NCBI GenBank assembly: GCA_002633005.1
Contig: NMRA01000268.1
Coordinates: 431,800-495,799, forward strand
Length of the DNA stretch: 64,000 bases
Direction: 5' to 3'
Origin: Phoronis australis
Taxonomy: Eukaryota > Phoronida > Phoronidae
Position numbers and translations under genes: made by a program. The stretch's first letter is position 1; each line of letters opens with the position of its first letter. Under the pieces are notes generated by a model, which had not been told where the DNA came from, did not search any database, and was given only the letters and a program-made list of their open reading frames with translations. This document shows positions 1 through 12,060 of this stretch, piece after piece.

Positions 1-951
1 AAACAGATGGCGCTGGATGCAATGATGCTTTACTAACAGGCAGCGCTGCTTACAGTCATGTGACATTCTTGTGTGAACTGAATCTTGACCCAGCACCTTG
101 ACCTACATTCTACAGCTGCTGACGTCACATCGCCGTTGTGACAACGTGACATGATGAGCTCAGTGCTTCACTCTTTGTTTATACTGTCAGCTGTTATTAA
201 GCATGGCCACTAACATGTTCATAGTGCATGGTTCAGTTCGTTAAATAGATACTTTATAAGTTGAAACCACTCTCCTTTGCCGTTGAAAGAACATAAAATA
301 TTACAGACGTTTCTACTTGGTGAACCATCAGCTGCCGTCCCGTGCCACGGCCAGTCCGGTCTGCTGGGCTCAGTCTGTTGGCTAACGAGACACTGAGCGA
401 AAAAGAAAATATCGCAAGAGAATAACACCTAACATGCATATCACCATGTATAATTCAAGCATAATTTAAAAAATATAGTGGCTATATTTCAACCTAATTA
501 AAATTATGGTTGTTGAGTTGCCAAAATCTCGCCGAGCGGAAAAGTAGCCGGGCCCGGTTTAGTAGCCTCACCATGGTCACGTTCATTGAATATATATTTT
601 ACCCCAGCGTTTAGGCCGAGCATCCCCAACAGCGTAGATTATTAACACTTTCATCTTAATTATATGTTATAAATAGTTATTACAAATGGGGTTTTAAACA
701 TGGAATGTCGGACACAAAGATTTCTTTTCCACACAAATTCGCCACTCATCAGGACGTACACTGTCTGGTTCATGAACTCTCGTGACCTGTGGCTACAGTC
801 AGCAGCAGCACAATGTAGGTCAAGGTGCTTGGTTAAGATTCTCTGGCAGACAGTCTTATTTGAGCGAAAAAATGACACGTGATTGATGAGAAGCGCCATC
901 TGTTTGCCGTAAAGGTTTTGGATGAGCGGGTACCTTTTGCCTATAAATCTA
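1..951. other. No gene recognised
   Basis: Both strands contain only short frames with no recognisable motif. No RNA gene or repeat boundary was identified. Confidence 0.5.
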
Positions 952-1279
952 TGATTGCAAAGTGAAGCAGACAACGGAAACGGAGTCGTAGTGCGCAGCG
1001 CCACTGCCGGTCGTCTGGGATATCGCGGGAGAGCATAGTACTTAGCCATAGTTCCGTTACGATTGCGCCGTGTTCCGTGATTAACACTTGAAATTGGATC
1101 TGAGCCCCCCCAAAACACTAAAATTGCACATATTTATATCTTGTTTCAGCCGTGTAATTTTAATTACCGGGGTTAATTAATAAACTCAACATTTCAATAT
1201 TTCCCTACGCTCCTGCTGTTTTATTTTTTGCGGCAGCTAAGGGGGGGACCGGCCCCCTGGCCCCCCTAAATCCGCGTAT
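952..1279 (+). repeat. Inverted-repeat element family 1, copy A (left-truncated)
   Basis: This stretch matches the right-hand 320 bp or so of the element at 2681-3404, including the shared GGAAACGGAGTCGTAGTGCG segment, the GGGGTTAATTAATAAACTCA block, a G/C-rich stretch and the terminal CCTAAATCCGCGTATG. The left half of the element is missing. It has no coding capacity and is a non-autonomous DNA-transposon relic. Confidence 0.75.
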
Positions 1280-1386
1280 GTATTGACTCACTAATTCTCT
1301 TCGTTGTTTGTCAGACATTTGTTAAACAAAACCTGGAAGATTGGTGTTTTCATTATTGAAATACGCTTAATCAGTAGATAGTTCCG

Positions 1387-1397
1387 GGTTCGAGTCC
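1387..1397 (+). repeat. Isolated tRNA-like B box
   Basis: GGTTCGAGTCC followed by CTGGTCGGGCA looks like the T-arm and 3' acceptor strand of a tRNA. I found no matching 5' half or A box within about 80 bp upstream, so this is probably a tRNA-derived SINE remnant, not a tRNA gene. Confidence 0.35.
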
Positions 1398-2680
1398 TGG
1401 TCGGGCAACCTCCCCCCATTACGGTCACTAACATCTCTAGGTGCGGTAAGGACGGACCGCTGAGTTTTGTTCCTCATTTTTTTGAAACGGTAAGTGCATG
1501 GTTTCGAATGAGGAAACAAACGTTAAGCTGTGTCTGCCGTACGTGGGTGCGATCTATTGACGCTATATCCTATATCTTACAATCGTATTCTGCCATTCTA
1601 TGGACTACCTTCGGTGATATTGCTCACAAGAGGGCGCTGCAAACAAGTCCTGCTCAGGTCAGCGTTCTCGTCATCAGCCGTGAACGACAACACGCCATCA
1701 ATTCGATTCTGTTCCGAATTCTTCGAATAAAGGTGTACACTAGTTTCCGTGGCAGATGGCCAGGTTAATGGAGGTAAGTAGTACACTCATTAGGTGGCTC
1801 ATAATAGTGTTTTGAGCCACGGTTAAATTTACCTCCCAGTTTTATTAAAATTGGCACCCGATGGGTTGGTAGGGCATTTTGGGTTTTGTGCTGCATGTGA
1901 AGGCTACGAATGACATTTATTCGATTTTTGAGTCTCTTTTGATTGAAGGAATATTAGTTTTTGACCCCTTGACACACTTTTTGCTCAGTCATGTGCCAAG
2001 TTTACTATTTGCAAACAGAAATTTGATATTTAGCATAAAAGTCAGGAACCTTCAGGTTTAGACACTTTGGATTTGTAAAAAAAATGTGACTGGTCGACAC
2101 CCACTTTTCGCCTAATTTCTGTATTCCAAAGGGTCTTGGTAGTCACTCTCAACTATTTATAATCGCATGCGAATGTTGGCGTTATTGTGAAAACTGAATA
2201 TTTTTTGTTCGTTTGCAAAAAGCTAACTGCTCTTTCGGCAGTCGCAAAAGGGTGAAAATCAACACTGGAATCAATTCGAATTCACTTTGTGCAATGGTTT
2301 TGATCTCTGTCCCAGTTAAATGTTCATATGTTCAGTATTGTACACCCTGTGGAACAAAGAGATGGAGCTGCCTAGACTTGGTTTTTCAAGCCCAAACCAG
2401 TACTAAATGTTGAGTGTCACCTCAGTAATTACAGTTCAAAGAAATCAAGATAATGAGCGGAAAATCTGAATAGCTTCATATTAGTCGACCGGCAGCTGCT
2501 AACATATTGTAACCGGCCCGCACTGCCCCTTGCAACTATACCGACAACAATACACCCGGCTAATATATCACTTTGTTACGATTTCATGTACATGTGAAAT
2601 TGTCTGCATGAGTGAGTACGTACTTGCATTTCTAAAAGAATATGAAGTAGGATTGTTGAATTTTCAACCACGATACGTTC
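1398..2680. other. No gene recognised
   Basis: Short frames only, AT-rich, with no family motif seen on either strand. Confidence 0.5.
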
Positions 2681-3404
2681 CAGTGGCGGATCTAGGATAT
2701 CGCAAGGGGGAGGGCCAACATTTTATCCGGCTGTAACCATTTGCGCAAACCACAATTGTAGATGCGTATAGCACCGAATGGGGTGTGGTCGGGAGGGGGG
2801 TTTGGTCCACAGCGTTTGCGCGCGAATTCGACTTCTTTTTGTAATGCTTATTATACGTTTTATATTTTGTGCAATCGGTTCTTAACACATAGTCTTCAAA
2901 TGCCCAAATAACCAAATCCGTTTTTCGTGTTGGCAATAACGACGGGATTGATTTGACAAAGAGAGAATTATGAGTTTCTGAGTGATTCAACACGGCTTCG
3001 ATAAAAATTCACATCTTACAAGCAGCTTCTGTTTTTTCATCGTCACTCAGGTTCCATTTTCTTTAAAAAATGAAGTAAATTTTTTTATTGCACAGTGGAG
3101 CAGACGACGGAAACGGAGTCGTAGTGCGCAGCGCCACTGCCGGTCGCCTGGGATATCGCGGGAGAGCTTATACTTAGCCATAGTTCCGTTACGAATGCGC
3201 CGTGTTCCGAATTTGACACTTGAAATTGGATCTGAGCCCCCCCCCAAACACTAACACTGCACACATTTAAATCTTATTTCATCCGTATAATTTTGATTAC
3301 CGGGGTTAATTAATAAACTCAACATTTCCCTACGCTCTTGCTGTTTTTTTGCGGCAGCCAAGGGGGGGAGGGGGCGGGCCCCCTGGGCCCCCCTAAATCC
3401 GCCT
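2681..3404 (+). mobile_element. Inverted-repeat element family 1, copy B (full length, hAT-like ends)
   Basis: The most complete copy in the window. It begins CAGTGGCGGATCTAGGAT and ends CCTAAATCCGCCT, which are inverted relative to each other around GGCGGAT(T/C)TAGG. The flanks ATACGTTC (2673-2680) and ATGCGTTC (3405-3412) match at 7 of 8 bases, suggesting an 8-bp target duplication as made by hAT-type transposases. The interior has no open frame of note, so the element would be non-autonomous. Copies A, C and D share parts of it. Confidence 0.7.
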
Positions 3405-3412
3405 ATGCGTTC

Positions 3413-3810
3413 ATCAATCCCACGATAAGATCGCATCATCTCACAGCGTGACAGAAAAGTTTAGGGCCGCTGCACTTCAACCTCACCCACCGAAACTATT
3501 CGCACCGTCGGGTCGAAACTACATGTAGTTAGTAAGCTACCCTGTCCCTGCCAGTCTTCACGAAGTCTCATTCAGTCTTCTTAAATTTAAAACCGCCGTT
3601 GGTCGCCGCCTCCTGGACCCGTGCCCCACATGTTGTCCCTAATTGAGAACGAGTCTTTAGTTAGATTCAAGAATCACGCTAGCCAGTGATTGGAACAGCT
3701 CTTTTGTAAACAACGTAAATCAATTCGGGACTATTCGACTCATGCACACCCTTTAAATGGTTACTAAATGGACACAAATACAATACCTTATTCGTTTTCA
3801 TTTATTAAAA
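3413..3810. other. No gene recognised
   Basis: No supported frame, repeat or RNA gene between the inverted-repeat element and the SINE. Confidence 0.45.
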
Positions 3811-4046
3811 AAAATAATTGCAGGCGGTCTGATACACGTTGTACCAGACGTGCGCAGGCCTCGCATGTGGGCCCATTGCACTGATCACCTGGAAATATTT
3901 TTATGCTTTATTAATATATGGTTAAAACCGAGCTGAGGAGCTAGAAACCGGGCTCAAGGGTCTAGCAGTGTCACCTGGTGGGACTCGAACCCACGACCTC
4001 GAGTAAAGAAAGCGGGCACTTATCAACCAGGCCACACTGCCTCCTC
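3811..4046 (-). repeat. tRNA-derived SINE, copy 1
   Basis: Read on the minus strand, it starts with a tRNA-like head. An A-box-like TGGCCTGGTTGA lies at 4034-4023 and a B box GGTTCGAGTCC at 3991-3981. A tail of about 160 bp not related to tRNA follows. A second copy at 26121-26358 matches along the full length with scattered differences, which defines both ends. Transcription by RNA polymerase III is inferred from the boxes. Confidence 0.85.
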
Positions 4047-5280
4047 TCATTTATCAATCATAAGTAGAAAATCAGAGCAATGAATTGTCGGAGTTCTGGT
4101 TTCGGAATTGTGGATATTCTAAGTGGTGAACTTTCGAAGGTAGCCAACCTTCGGTCATGTAAAGGAAACCTTGGAAATCTTTTCCATCAAAATTGTTGCT
4201 CGTATGAAATCTGCGAGGCTGTGCACCATTGACATTGATTGACGGGAGAAGACTTTCTTCATTGACCAAGGTTTTAATTTGGTCTAGACTTACCTAATAA
4301 TGTGAACATGCGGGGATTTCTCAGTGCAAGAAAATGGGGTACTAAATGTCTAATTTTTGAGAAACGACAGAGTAGTCATTGAACTTACAGACGGCGAGTT
4401 CTAAATTTAAAAGAACGGAAACGCACACACGTGTACACACATCCTTGTCAATCCACCAATCCATAATCAAAGTGGACGCTTAATGATCAAAATATTTGGC
4501 GATCACTTTCGAAAATTATACATACTATGCTAGAAAATACAACAAAGTAGCAAATTACAAATCTATTTTCTGCTGTTTTGTTTCTCGGTCGATTTTAAGG
4601 CATTCACGCCGCACTACTTTTGGGGATCTCTTTCGATGCTATATAGTTTGGACTAGGCATAGGCTTTCTTATCTAAACTTCCTTGTTACCCTATGGTGTA
4701 GAGACCAGTCACGCGCTTTTGGCCGATGAATAACATAAAGCCTCGTGTAATCGTCATCTACGCAGTCACCGTTGGGGCCGGATACGACCGGATGACTATG
4801 TGAAGCGCCTTACATCAGAAGCAACTTCTTAGCTATGATTGTGGTTAGAAGATGTAGTAGCTACAACAATTTTGTTGTCCATCTACTAAATCCTATCTTA
4901 TCCTATTTGATAGGCTAGGGCTGGATCCTTTCCTCGGAGGGGTGTTCGATTGAACCCCCCGAACCCCCCCATGGCTACGGGCCTGTCAAAAGAGCAACAA
5001 TAGAATAGATTCCCAAAAGACACTAAGCAATTCAAGCCCATGACGGACTTGTAAGAGCGACGTTATGACATTTTCACCACTACAGCCAACCTAGTAGACA
5101 CTCCGGTAAAGGAGAATGCCATCCGATTTAATTAGTTTTTATTACCGTCTTAATCAGTCTATATCCACATCGCCTCTTATACGGTCAACCTCACCTTGCC
5201 GAGAGGTGTCACGTGAACCTGTGAGGAAGGTGAGAAACGACGCAGCGACGTCAGTGGTTCATCTGCAGAGTGAATGCCGC
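4047..5280. other. No gene recognised; contains a DNA-transposon end at about 4919-4987
   Basis: Most of the stretch has no recognisable content. Around 4919-4987 there is GGATCCTTTCCTCGGAGGGG followed by two runs of C and CATGGCTACGGGCCTG. Read on the minus strand the latter gives CAGGCCCGTAGCCATGGGGG, which resembles the G-rich ends of common hAT-type elements. The partner end was not found. Confidence 0.35.
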
Positions 5281-5540
5281 TGTACTGTGGTGCATTGTTC
5301 CCGCTTATCCAAACTACTATGAAGTTGCGAAGAAAGCAGGTATATAGTTTTTCGACTTTCTCGAGAGCCCGAAATGCTTAGGAAGTGGCTCGCGGTAGTG
5401 AATAATTAAAAGGACGCTGTTAATAGCAAGTATGAGGCCGTGAAACATCTCCGTGTCTGTGGCGGGCACTTCGTCGACAGTGATTTCTCTGACGAATTCA
5501 GGCTTACCAAGAACTATCCATACGTTCCGTTGCCTCTGCA
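5281..5540 (+). pseudogene. Broken THAP zinc-finger domain
   Basis: The frame from TGT at 5281 carries the C2CH pattern of a THAP DNA-binding domain: C-x4-C near the start, an F-x-L-S-R-E-P-E segment, a tryptophan in the R-K-W position, then C-G-G-H-F, followed by a proline-bearing tail. Two in-frame stops (TGA 5320-5322, TAA 5407-5409) break it. THAP domains are typical of P-element- and Kolobok-like transposases and of host proteins derived from them. With no intact partner nearby this is a relic. Confidence 0.65.
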
Positions 5541-8068
5541 TGTTTACGGCGCATCTCTAGCATTTCTTCGTTAGTGTAGCCTGTGAAACCTAACGATCCG
5601 ACCCGTGAAGTCTTCTTCGGATGAGCTCTCAACTAAGTCGGGATTGGCTCCGGACGAGTTGCCATGAAGACGTTTATCATTCTGCGTTCTGTTTCAAAAT
5701 GAACTATTCTCACCCTAACTAATGCTTATATAAAACTGAAACAAAGTCTGTCTCATTAGATACCATTTGTAATGTCTTTGGAGTATTCGTGAGTGCAAAT
5801 GTTTTGAGAGACCTGCACGGCACTGCGTTACCCGGCTGGTTTTAGATGCAATAAAGGTAATTGACCGGGCACTGAGGCCGTGTGAGCGCATGCTAATTCA
5901 GGGTTTGCTGACAATAAGCTGTCGTGAAACAAAAACTTGATTTTATGTGTGCTATGATCACTTGTCAGGGGAACCTTTATTTAGATATACAAATACGTTA
6001 TTCAAACCATTGTTACTCTACAACCTTTGCCCTGACGGTTTTGTGGAAGGAGAACCTGACTTCAGTTTCGTGGCCATTTCACCTAAATAATTACGTGCAC
6101 ATTATTTCTTTGACACTCTATTATAGTCTTTTCGTGACTGGAGGTTTAGTTTCCAACTTAAAAGGGAACTGTATTTTATTCTGAATAAATTCTAGATAGT
6201 TTTCTATGAATTGTTGATCAATTTCACAAATAATTCAACACCAAAAATTAAACTTATATTCTCTAACGAAGCACAAAAAATTACGGGCTTGGAGCGCTGC
6301 TTAGTTTCGTGACGTATTTGGCGGGGGCAAAGTCACTGTCCTGTGTTAGCGTGCAATCAAGTAGCGTTTTTTATATTGTCGGAATAAGAAATTTTAGTGT
6401 GAAATTTCGGGTCACAAGGGATACCTGTTTGAGCCGAGGCAACACAAAGTGATACCCAGTCATAGTCATCGTCAAACGAAAATTTGCTGGTGCAACTGGT
6501 GTCAGTGACAGTGCCGAGGGCAATGTGGACTCTAGCCATCCAGTCAGCCAACTGTCAGCCAATACTCCGGCAGCTCTGTAAACTTGAAGGGTTGGTAAGT
6601 TACCGACTGTAGCTGTATGAAGACTATCGTACCACTGTGTGTTGAGCTCCGTTAACCNCACTGACACATCAGCCAATCAGCGATCGCTTTCAGAATTCAA
6701 TGTTTTGACCATGAATTCGAATTGGCTTTTGTTTGGCACGCAAGTCAGGCAAATGTGAGTTTTATTTGTATGTTAGAACCGATTAACTGCAACATTATTT
6801 TGACTACAGTCCCCTTTTAAGCTGGTTTATGTTCGTGATATCCAGTCCCGCCGGCCGCGACGGGCCTGATCGGGTTCCGAGCCATCAGCGGGGAGTAACA
6901 AGCGTTTTGTGTGTTTAGAACTGGAAAAGCTAAAAGTACAACACACAGCTATGTTCCCCCGTCTCTATTTCACGGAAGAATGATTCAAACTTATCACCAA
7001 ACAGACCCAAACTCCCACGATCGACCATGCTAAATTGGCCTACCGAACTCTGTAGCCTAAGTCTAGTGTACGTTCAAATACCTATAAATGCCTATTAGTG
7101 AAATAAAACAACACGTTTGTTCACGAATTCGATGTATCTTTAAGGAGCTTACATCGAATTTTTTTGATTTATAGATGTAAAACGATGAATTCAAGCGATA
7201 AGTTGACACGAGTAAGCGTGTTGTGAACGGTTGAACAGAGTGCGTTCGAACGGATTACGTCATTGGTTAATTTCAAAACCTCCGCCTGCCGTTAGGTGTC
7301 AGGTAAAACAATTGAACTTGCCACTGTTATCGAGTGGAACTACTCGATCTAAATTGATACAAAATAGGTTGTTTTTTGGGTGTCATTCTCCTTTAAGCAC
7401 CCAGCGTGTTGCATTTGTCCGATCCTACGTTTTGTTAATCAGTGATAATCCGAAGGCACACTCCTCCAACAGTGCTGCTCGTCCTAGCTCTGGAAAGGAG
7501 TGTATCAGATTCTGGACACTGTTTCGTTGCGCCAGCGTATTTTTTTTAATTTACGCTAATCAAGGTACAACCCCTGTCTGCACAAATGTGTTTGACGTAA
7601 ATCCTTTAGACAGCGGTGGTGGGCATTTGTAATAATAACCAAACTATTGAATTACAGTTACAATACACAACATCTGTGTCTGATAAAGTAGTTGAAAACT
7701 GTATATCGAACTGGAAAATATATAATATTTTTTCATTTTCAGGAAATGAACGAAGATCAGTTTAGACTTAGAAGCATATTGCTAAATACCACACCAAGTA
7801 CAATTTATGAAGAAGTTGAGGTCATATCTGTATTGGCACTAAAGCAATAAACGAGATCTTTGTTACTTTCGTTATGAGTGATACGGGTGAAAGGAACGGA
7901 AACACGGTACAGTAAACTGTCAATCAATCACCACTACCCCTAACGACATTAAAGGAAGCCGTCATTTGTTACCGTAATTGTTTCTCTGGGAACACCCACA
8001 ATTTACTGACACAACGATCCAATAAACTGCAGCAGACAATCAAACTTCACTTCAGAAACAAACTGAAT
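5541..8068. other. Upstream region of gene A; no further gene recognised
   Basis: No promoter motif stands out before the ATG at 8069. A frame at 7231-7632 (133 codons) has no recognisable motif and is probably chance. A splice-acceptor-like TTTTCATTTTCAG ends at 7741 and is followed by an ATG and a 34-codon frame starting at 7745; it could mark the edge of a 5' untranslated exon of gene A, but this is weak. The assembly has an N at 6658. Confidence 0.4.
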
Positions 8069-11000
8069 ATGACTATGGACAGACTCCTGTTGGTCTTAAA
8101 CTTTGCCTGCTGTTTGGCATTTGGAGGGCAAATCATGACCGGACATTCTCCGCGTGGAGCCACCGGTAGAAGCTGGCATATTCCCGTACCAACAGGTGCT
8201 AAAGTAAAAATAACTTTGCTGCAGCTTCGTGCAGAGGGGGGTAATGTGTGTAGGAACGTGACTGTTCGCTTAGTGTCCTCAAACGCTTGGAGAGAATTTC
8301 GTCCGGATTCCTGTCACCAAGGACCTCACCCTCAATGGGTATCAAAGGACGATGTCACAGTCAGAATTATCAAAGCTTCAGAAAATGATGACGTCAAGTT
8401 CTCAATCACTTTTGCTTACGAATGGATTAATCCTGAAAACGACACGTGCAGTCATGTTCGTGGTTTGGAAGGAGGAAAATTGTTCATAAAAAGCATGATT
8501 GTCAATAATAACGGGTCGTCACCAAATATGCAAAAACGATGTGTATGGAGTTTGAGAAGCAACGACAACAGTTTGGTAAACCTGACAGTTACCGACTTAG
8601 ACACAAGATACTCAGGAGAAGGGTGTAATGACGATAAACTGGTCCTGTATGACGGTACCGATGACTCGCATAAGGTACTTGGAACGTACTGTGGTCACAA
8701 GTCACAGTGGTCGACAGTGTCGTCATCACCACATATGTCGGTGATACTATTCTATAGCTTGTTGGATAATACCACTTTCACAGCTCAGTATACATTTGTT
8801 TCCAACCTCTCGTTTTCACCTGGTTTTGGCAAGTACAAGTTTCGTGGTCAAAACAGAATTATCAGCTCAAATGCGTACCCCTTACCATCGTATTCACTTC
8901 CCTCAGAGAGCACCCATGTTTATTTATTGCATATCTTAACCACTTACGGTCAGGTGTTGCTTATGGATGTCCACACACGTGTCGCTCTTCACGTGATTGT
9001 CTACGATGGGCCCAACACGTTGCTGGCCCGACGAATGCTTCCATGGTATTCTGCGATAAAGACGGATGGCTTAACGTCTAGATACATCTCTTCATCATTC
9101 CAGTCAACTATAGAAATTCAGAAAGTCGATGATCAATCGTTTAACATCACGTTTAGTTCCATTAGTGTTACCTTCACAGCGTGTAAGAGCATAAATGTGC
9201 TTAAAGACCAATATTCCTTGGTCACGTTATTGGCTGAGAAATTTCGTATTTCCAAACGAAATGTTGGACAATGTCTTTGGTACTTCAGAGCAGCACACGT
9301 TGAGCGTTTTCTTCGTTTCACCCTTGAGCTACTGAATCTGACAGACACGGACAATTGCGCGTATGAAGGAATTGTAATTTTTGATGGACCTAACACATCG
9401 GCGCCATCCTTTGGGCCATTTTGCAGGAAGCCGATAATTCTTCGACATATTGTTACCACGCAAAGCTATTTAACGGTGCTCTATTATTCAATCGGTGACT
9501 TTTTAGATAACAGCTCAGCAGTCAATGCATCTATTGAAGAGACACTTTGTAAAGGTCATTTTCTTAACCAAGCAAATTTAAATTTCCACGTTGCTGTCAA
9601 CTCATGTTACGTTTTCCAAAAAGTACCAGAAGTAACACATAGACAGGTACAGAAGATGAGCCTAACTGTTAATAAGTCAGCAACATATCACATTCTACTC
9701 TTGATAGAAGCAAGTGAGATCGCGTCTGGTGACCGGTCAACCTTTTGGTGTTCCGAGTACTTGAAATGCTTTGGAAACATAATTCCACGTGTTCAGGGAC
9801 AACACACGTGCAGTTTACATACTGCAATAAATGACACATTCGAGTTGCTGTCTTTTGTGTCCTTCTGTAGTTTGTCAAGAGCGGGGATCTCTGCTAAAGT
9901 CACAGTGAAAGGAAAAATTGGTGAAAATAAGTACGGTGAATGTTTAAGGCGCAGGGACATTGCAAAACATATTGACCTTCCTTCCTGGAATTGTGGCCTG
10001 TTGACTTTTTCTGCAAAGGCACCTGATGTGAGATTTCATTTAATAACTGCTCAGAAAACGAAATATTCGTCCCATATCGAAATCACGTTCTTTTCTGAGA
10101 GACCATGTGCCATGTCTTTGAGAGCAATTGAAAGCGTTTTCAAAAAGGCTGGTGAACTTGCATCCACTAGTGGTGCGCCTGTACATTCACTTGACTACCT
10201 GTATTATGTTCGATGTAATGCCGGTAAGGTATCCACCAGAATAACCAGTATTGCTGCGGACCTAGTTCGAATAACTATTTCAAATAAATTAGAGGAACTG
10301 GCCATTGACTATACCGTTACCCGTATACCTTTTATAGACGTTGAGAACTTCAACAGGTGTAGGCCTGGCTATGTGTTACACAAAGAGTTTTGCTATCAAC
10401 TAACTGGCTTTCTTAATACATGGATGCAGGGCAATGAACACTGCAAGAAAGAAGGCGGGGAGTTGTTAAGTATCTTGAACGACGATGAGTATAAGTTCAT
10501 CATTGACTGCATGCGAACCATTTGGATGAGGCGCATTTACTCGCTCAGAACGTATAATGCAGTCTTCATTGGACTTCGTAACACAAAAGATGGCGATTTG
10601 AGATGGACTGACAACAACCCCCTTGTATACACCAGATGGTATAGTCCAGGAGACGAAGCCAGATCGTATGCAGAGGCCAAGATGTCCAACGGTGGAGAGA
10701 ACGATTTGCGTCACATTATCAACGAGAATCAAAGACAGCCACTCAACGAGCCATCTAGTCGATGTACGCTGATGATTGTTCGTAACCCGCATATTGGGGC
10801 AAGCTGGTTCAAAATACCGTGTATCTATGGGCTTCGTGAAGCGCAGGCAATCTGTAAACAACCTGCTCTCAGCAACAAAACGTCGGTGGCGAAAACGCCA
10901 TCGATTGAAGAATTCCCTGCTTGTCCTCCCGGCTGGGCATTCCTGCACAATTCGTGTTACAGGCTCGTTACCAGTATGTTACCAGTAGATATACCGGTAA

Positions 11001-11487
11001 ATTTCAACACAGCCCTGACCATGTGTCGTTCCCAGGAAGGTGCTAACCTTGCCGTAGTCAACTTTACTAACATTCACGGTATCAAGTATTTATTAAGGGT
11101 GTGGAAACATAGACCTGAGTATGGCGCCATATGGGTGAACGAAACACCAGGTCCGAAATATTCAGTACTCTCGTCAACGTCTCCTACTACGCCACAAGCA
11201 ATTTGGAGCTCTCTCGAAGCTTTAGGACGCGGTCGTATTAGTGTGCAGCCGTGGAAACTCTCAAATGTTCGCCACGTCATCACCTCCGTACCTGATTCGT
11301 CACGCCCTCTTAACGTGCTGTGTGAAAGGTCTGTGGTTAAGGGGTCAATCAGTCAGTGTTCAAGACTGACTCAATTTAGCTGTAGCGACGGAACTTGCAT
11401 CTCTATGGGCGCTATCTGCAACTTGACGCCTGATTGTTCAAGGGGAGAAGATGAAGAAAACTGCGAGAGGGAGGAATTGATTTTCAA
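8069..11487 (+). CDS. Gene A exon 1: CUB/CTLD/LDLa ectodomain of a chimeric LGR-type GPCR
   Basis: This exon encodes residues 1-1139 plus two bases of codon 1140. The start at 8069 is followed by a hydrophobic signal peptide (about residues 1-20). The modules, in order, are: a CUB-like N-terminal region (about 30-125); a canonical CUB (about 127-246) with paired cysteines and an LVLYDG strand; a CUB-like region (about 255-370) with VIVYDGP; another CUB (about 372-490) with IVIFDGP; a Cys-containing region with no family I recognise (about 494-760); CTLD 1 (about 764-929); CTLD 2 (about 952-1085); and a six-Cys LDLa module (1097-1132). CTLD 1 has EPS rather than the EPN/QPD sugar motif and no clear WND, so classical calcium-dependent sugar binding is doubtful. 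Many N-x-S/T sites fit an extracellular protein. The exon ends TTCAA|GTAAGT, a strong donor. Joining to 29246 restores codon 1140 (Lys) and keeps the frame. The ligand is unknown. Confidence 0.9.
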
Positions 11488-12060
11488 GTAAGTTTGTGGC
11501 TGTTGATCAAAATACTTTCAGCATGAAATATACCATGAAGTAGTACATTTGTAATATGTGAAGTTTAGAATGGAGATGGATATATTAATCTCCCTTCCTG
11601 GAAAAGCACAAAACCTTGTAAGAGGAAACCCCTTTTGGAAAGTAGATATATTTTGAATAACTATTTTTCCATTGGTGGAAGCCATACGTCGTTGGCGCTA
11701 TAGCTTTATTTAATGCAAAATTGTAACATTTTCGTAACAGCAAACTGATAGAAAATTGATGCTTGTTACAACAAGCTATTCTTTGATATCTTACCGATTT
11801 CTATTCCACCACAAACCATGTCCATAGTCGGTTGTCAACTTTGCTTGTCTGCCGATTATCTCGAAGACCGCTTATGGTGATGTGTTGCTGTTATAATGGA
11901 TATGAACAGAACAGCAAAGCCTGACGTTTTAATGGGCCCATGTATCGTGTGAAGTCGCAATTAAAGTTATATCTGTCTGACGTCTGGTGTCCGCCTTTGT
12001 ATCTCCTAACACCTGACATACTCTTCATAGTACTTTGCGGATATGTCTCTATCGGGCAGG

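Noticed and set aside
1340-1412. tRNA gene suggested by the GGTTCGAGTCC B box
   Set aside because: No 5' half pairing with the acceptor end TCGGGCA and no A box at the right distance.
7231-7632. 133-codon frame upstream of gene A as a gene
   Set aside because: No motif, no splice context, and composition like neighbouring non-coding DNA.
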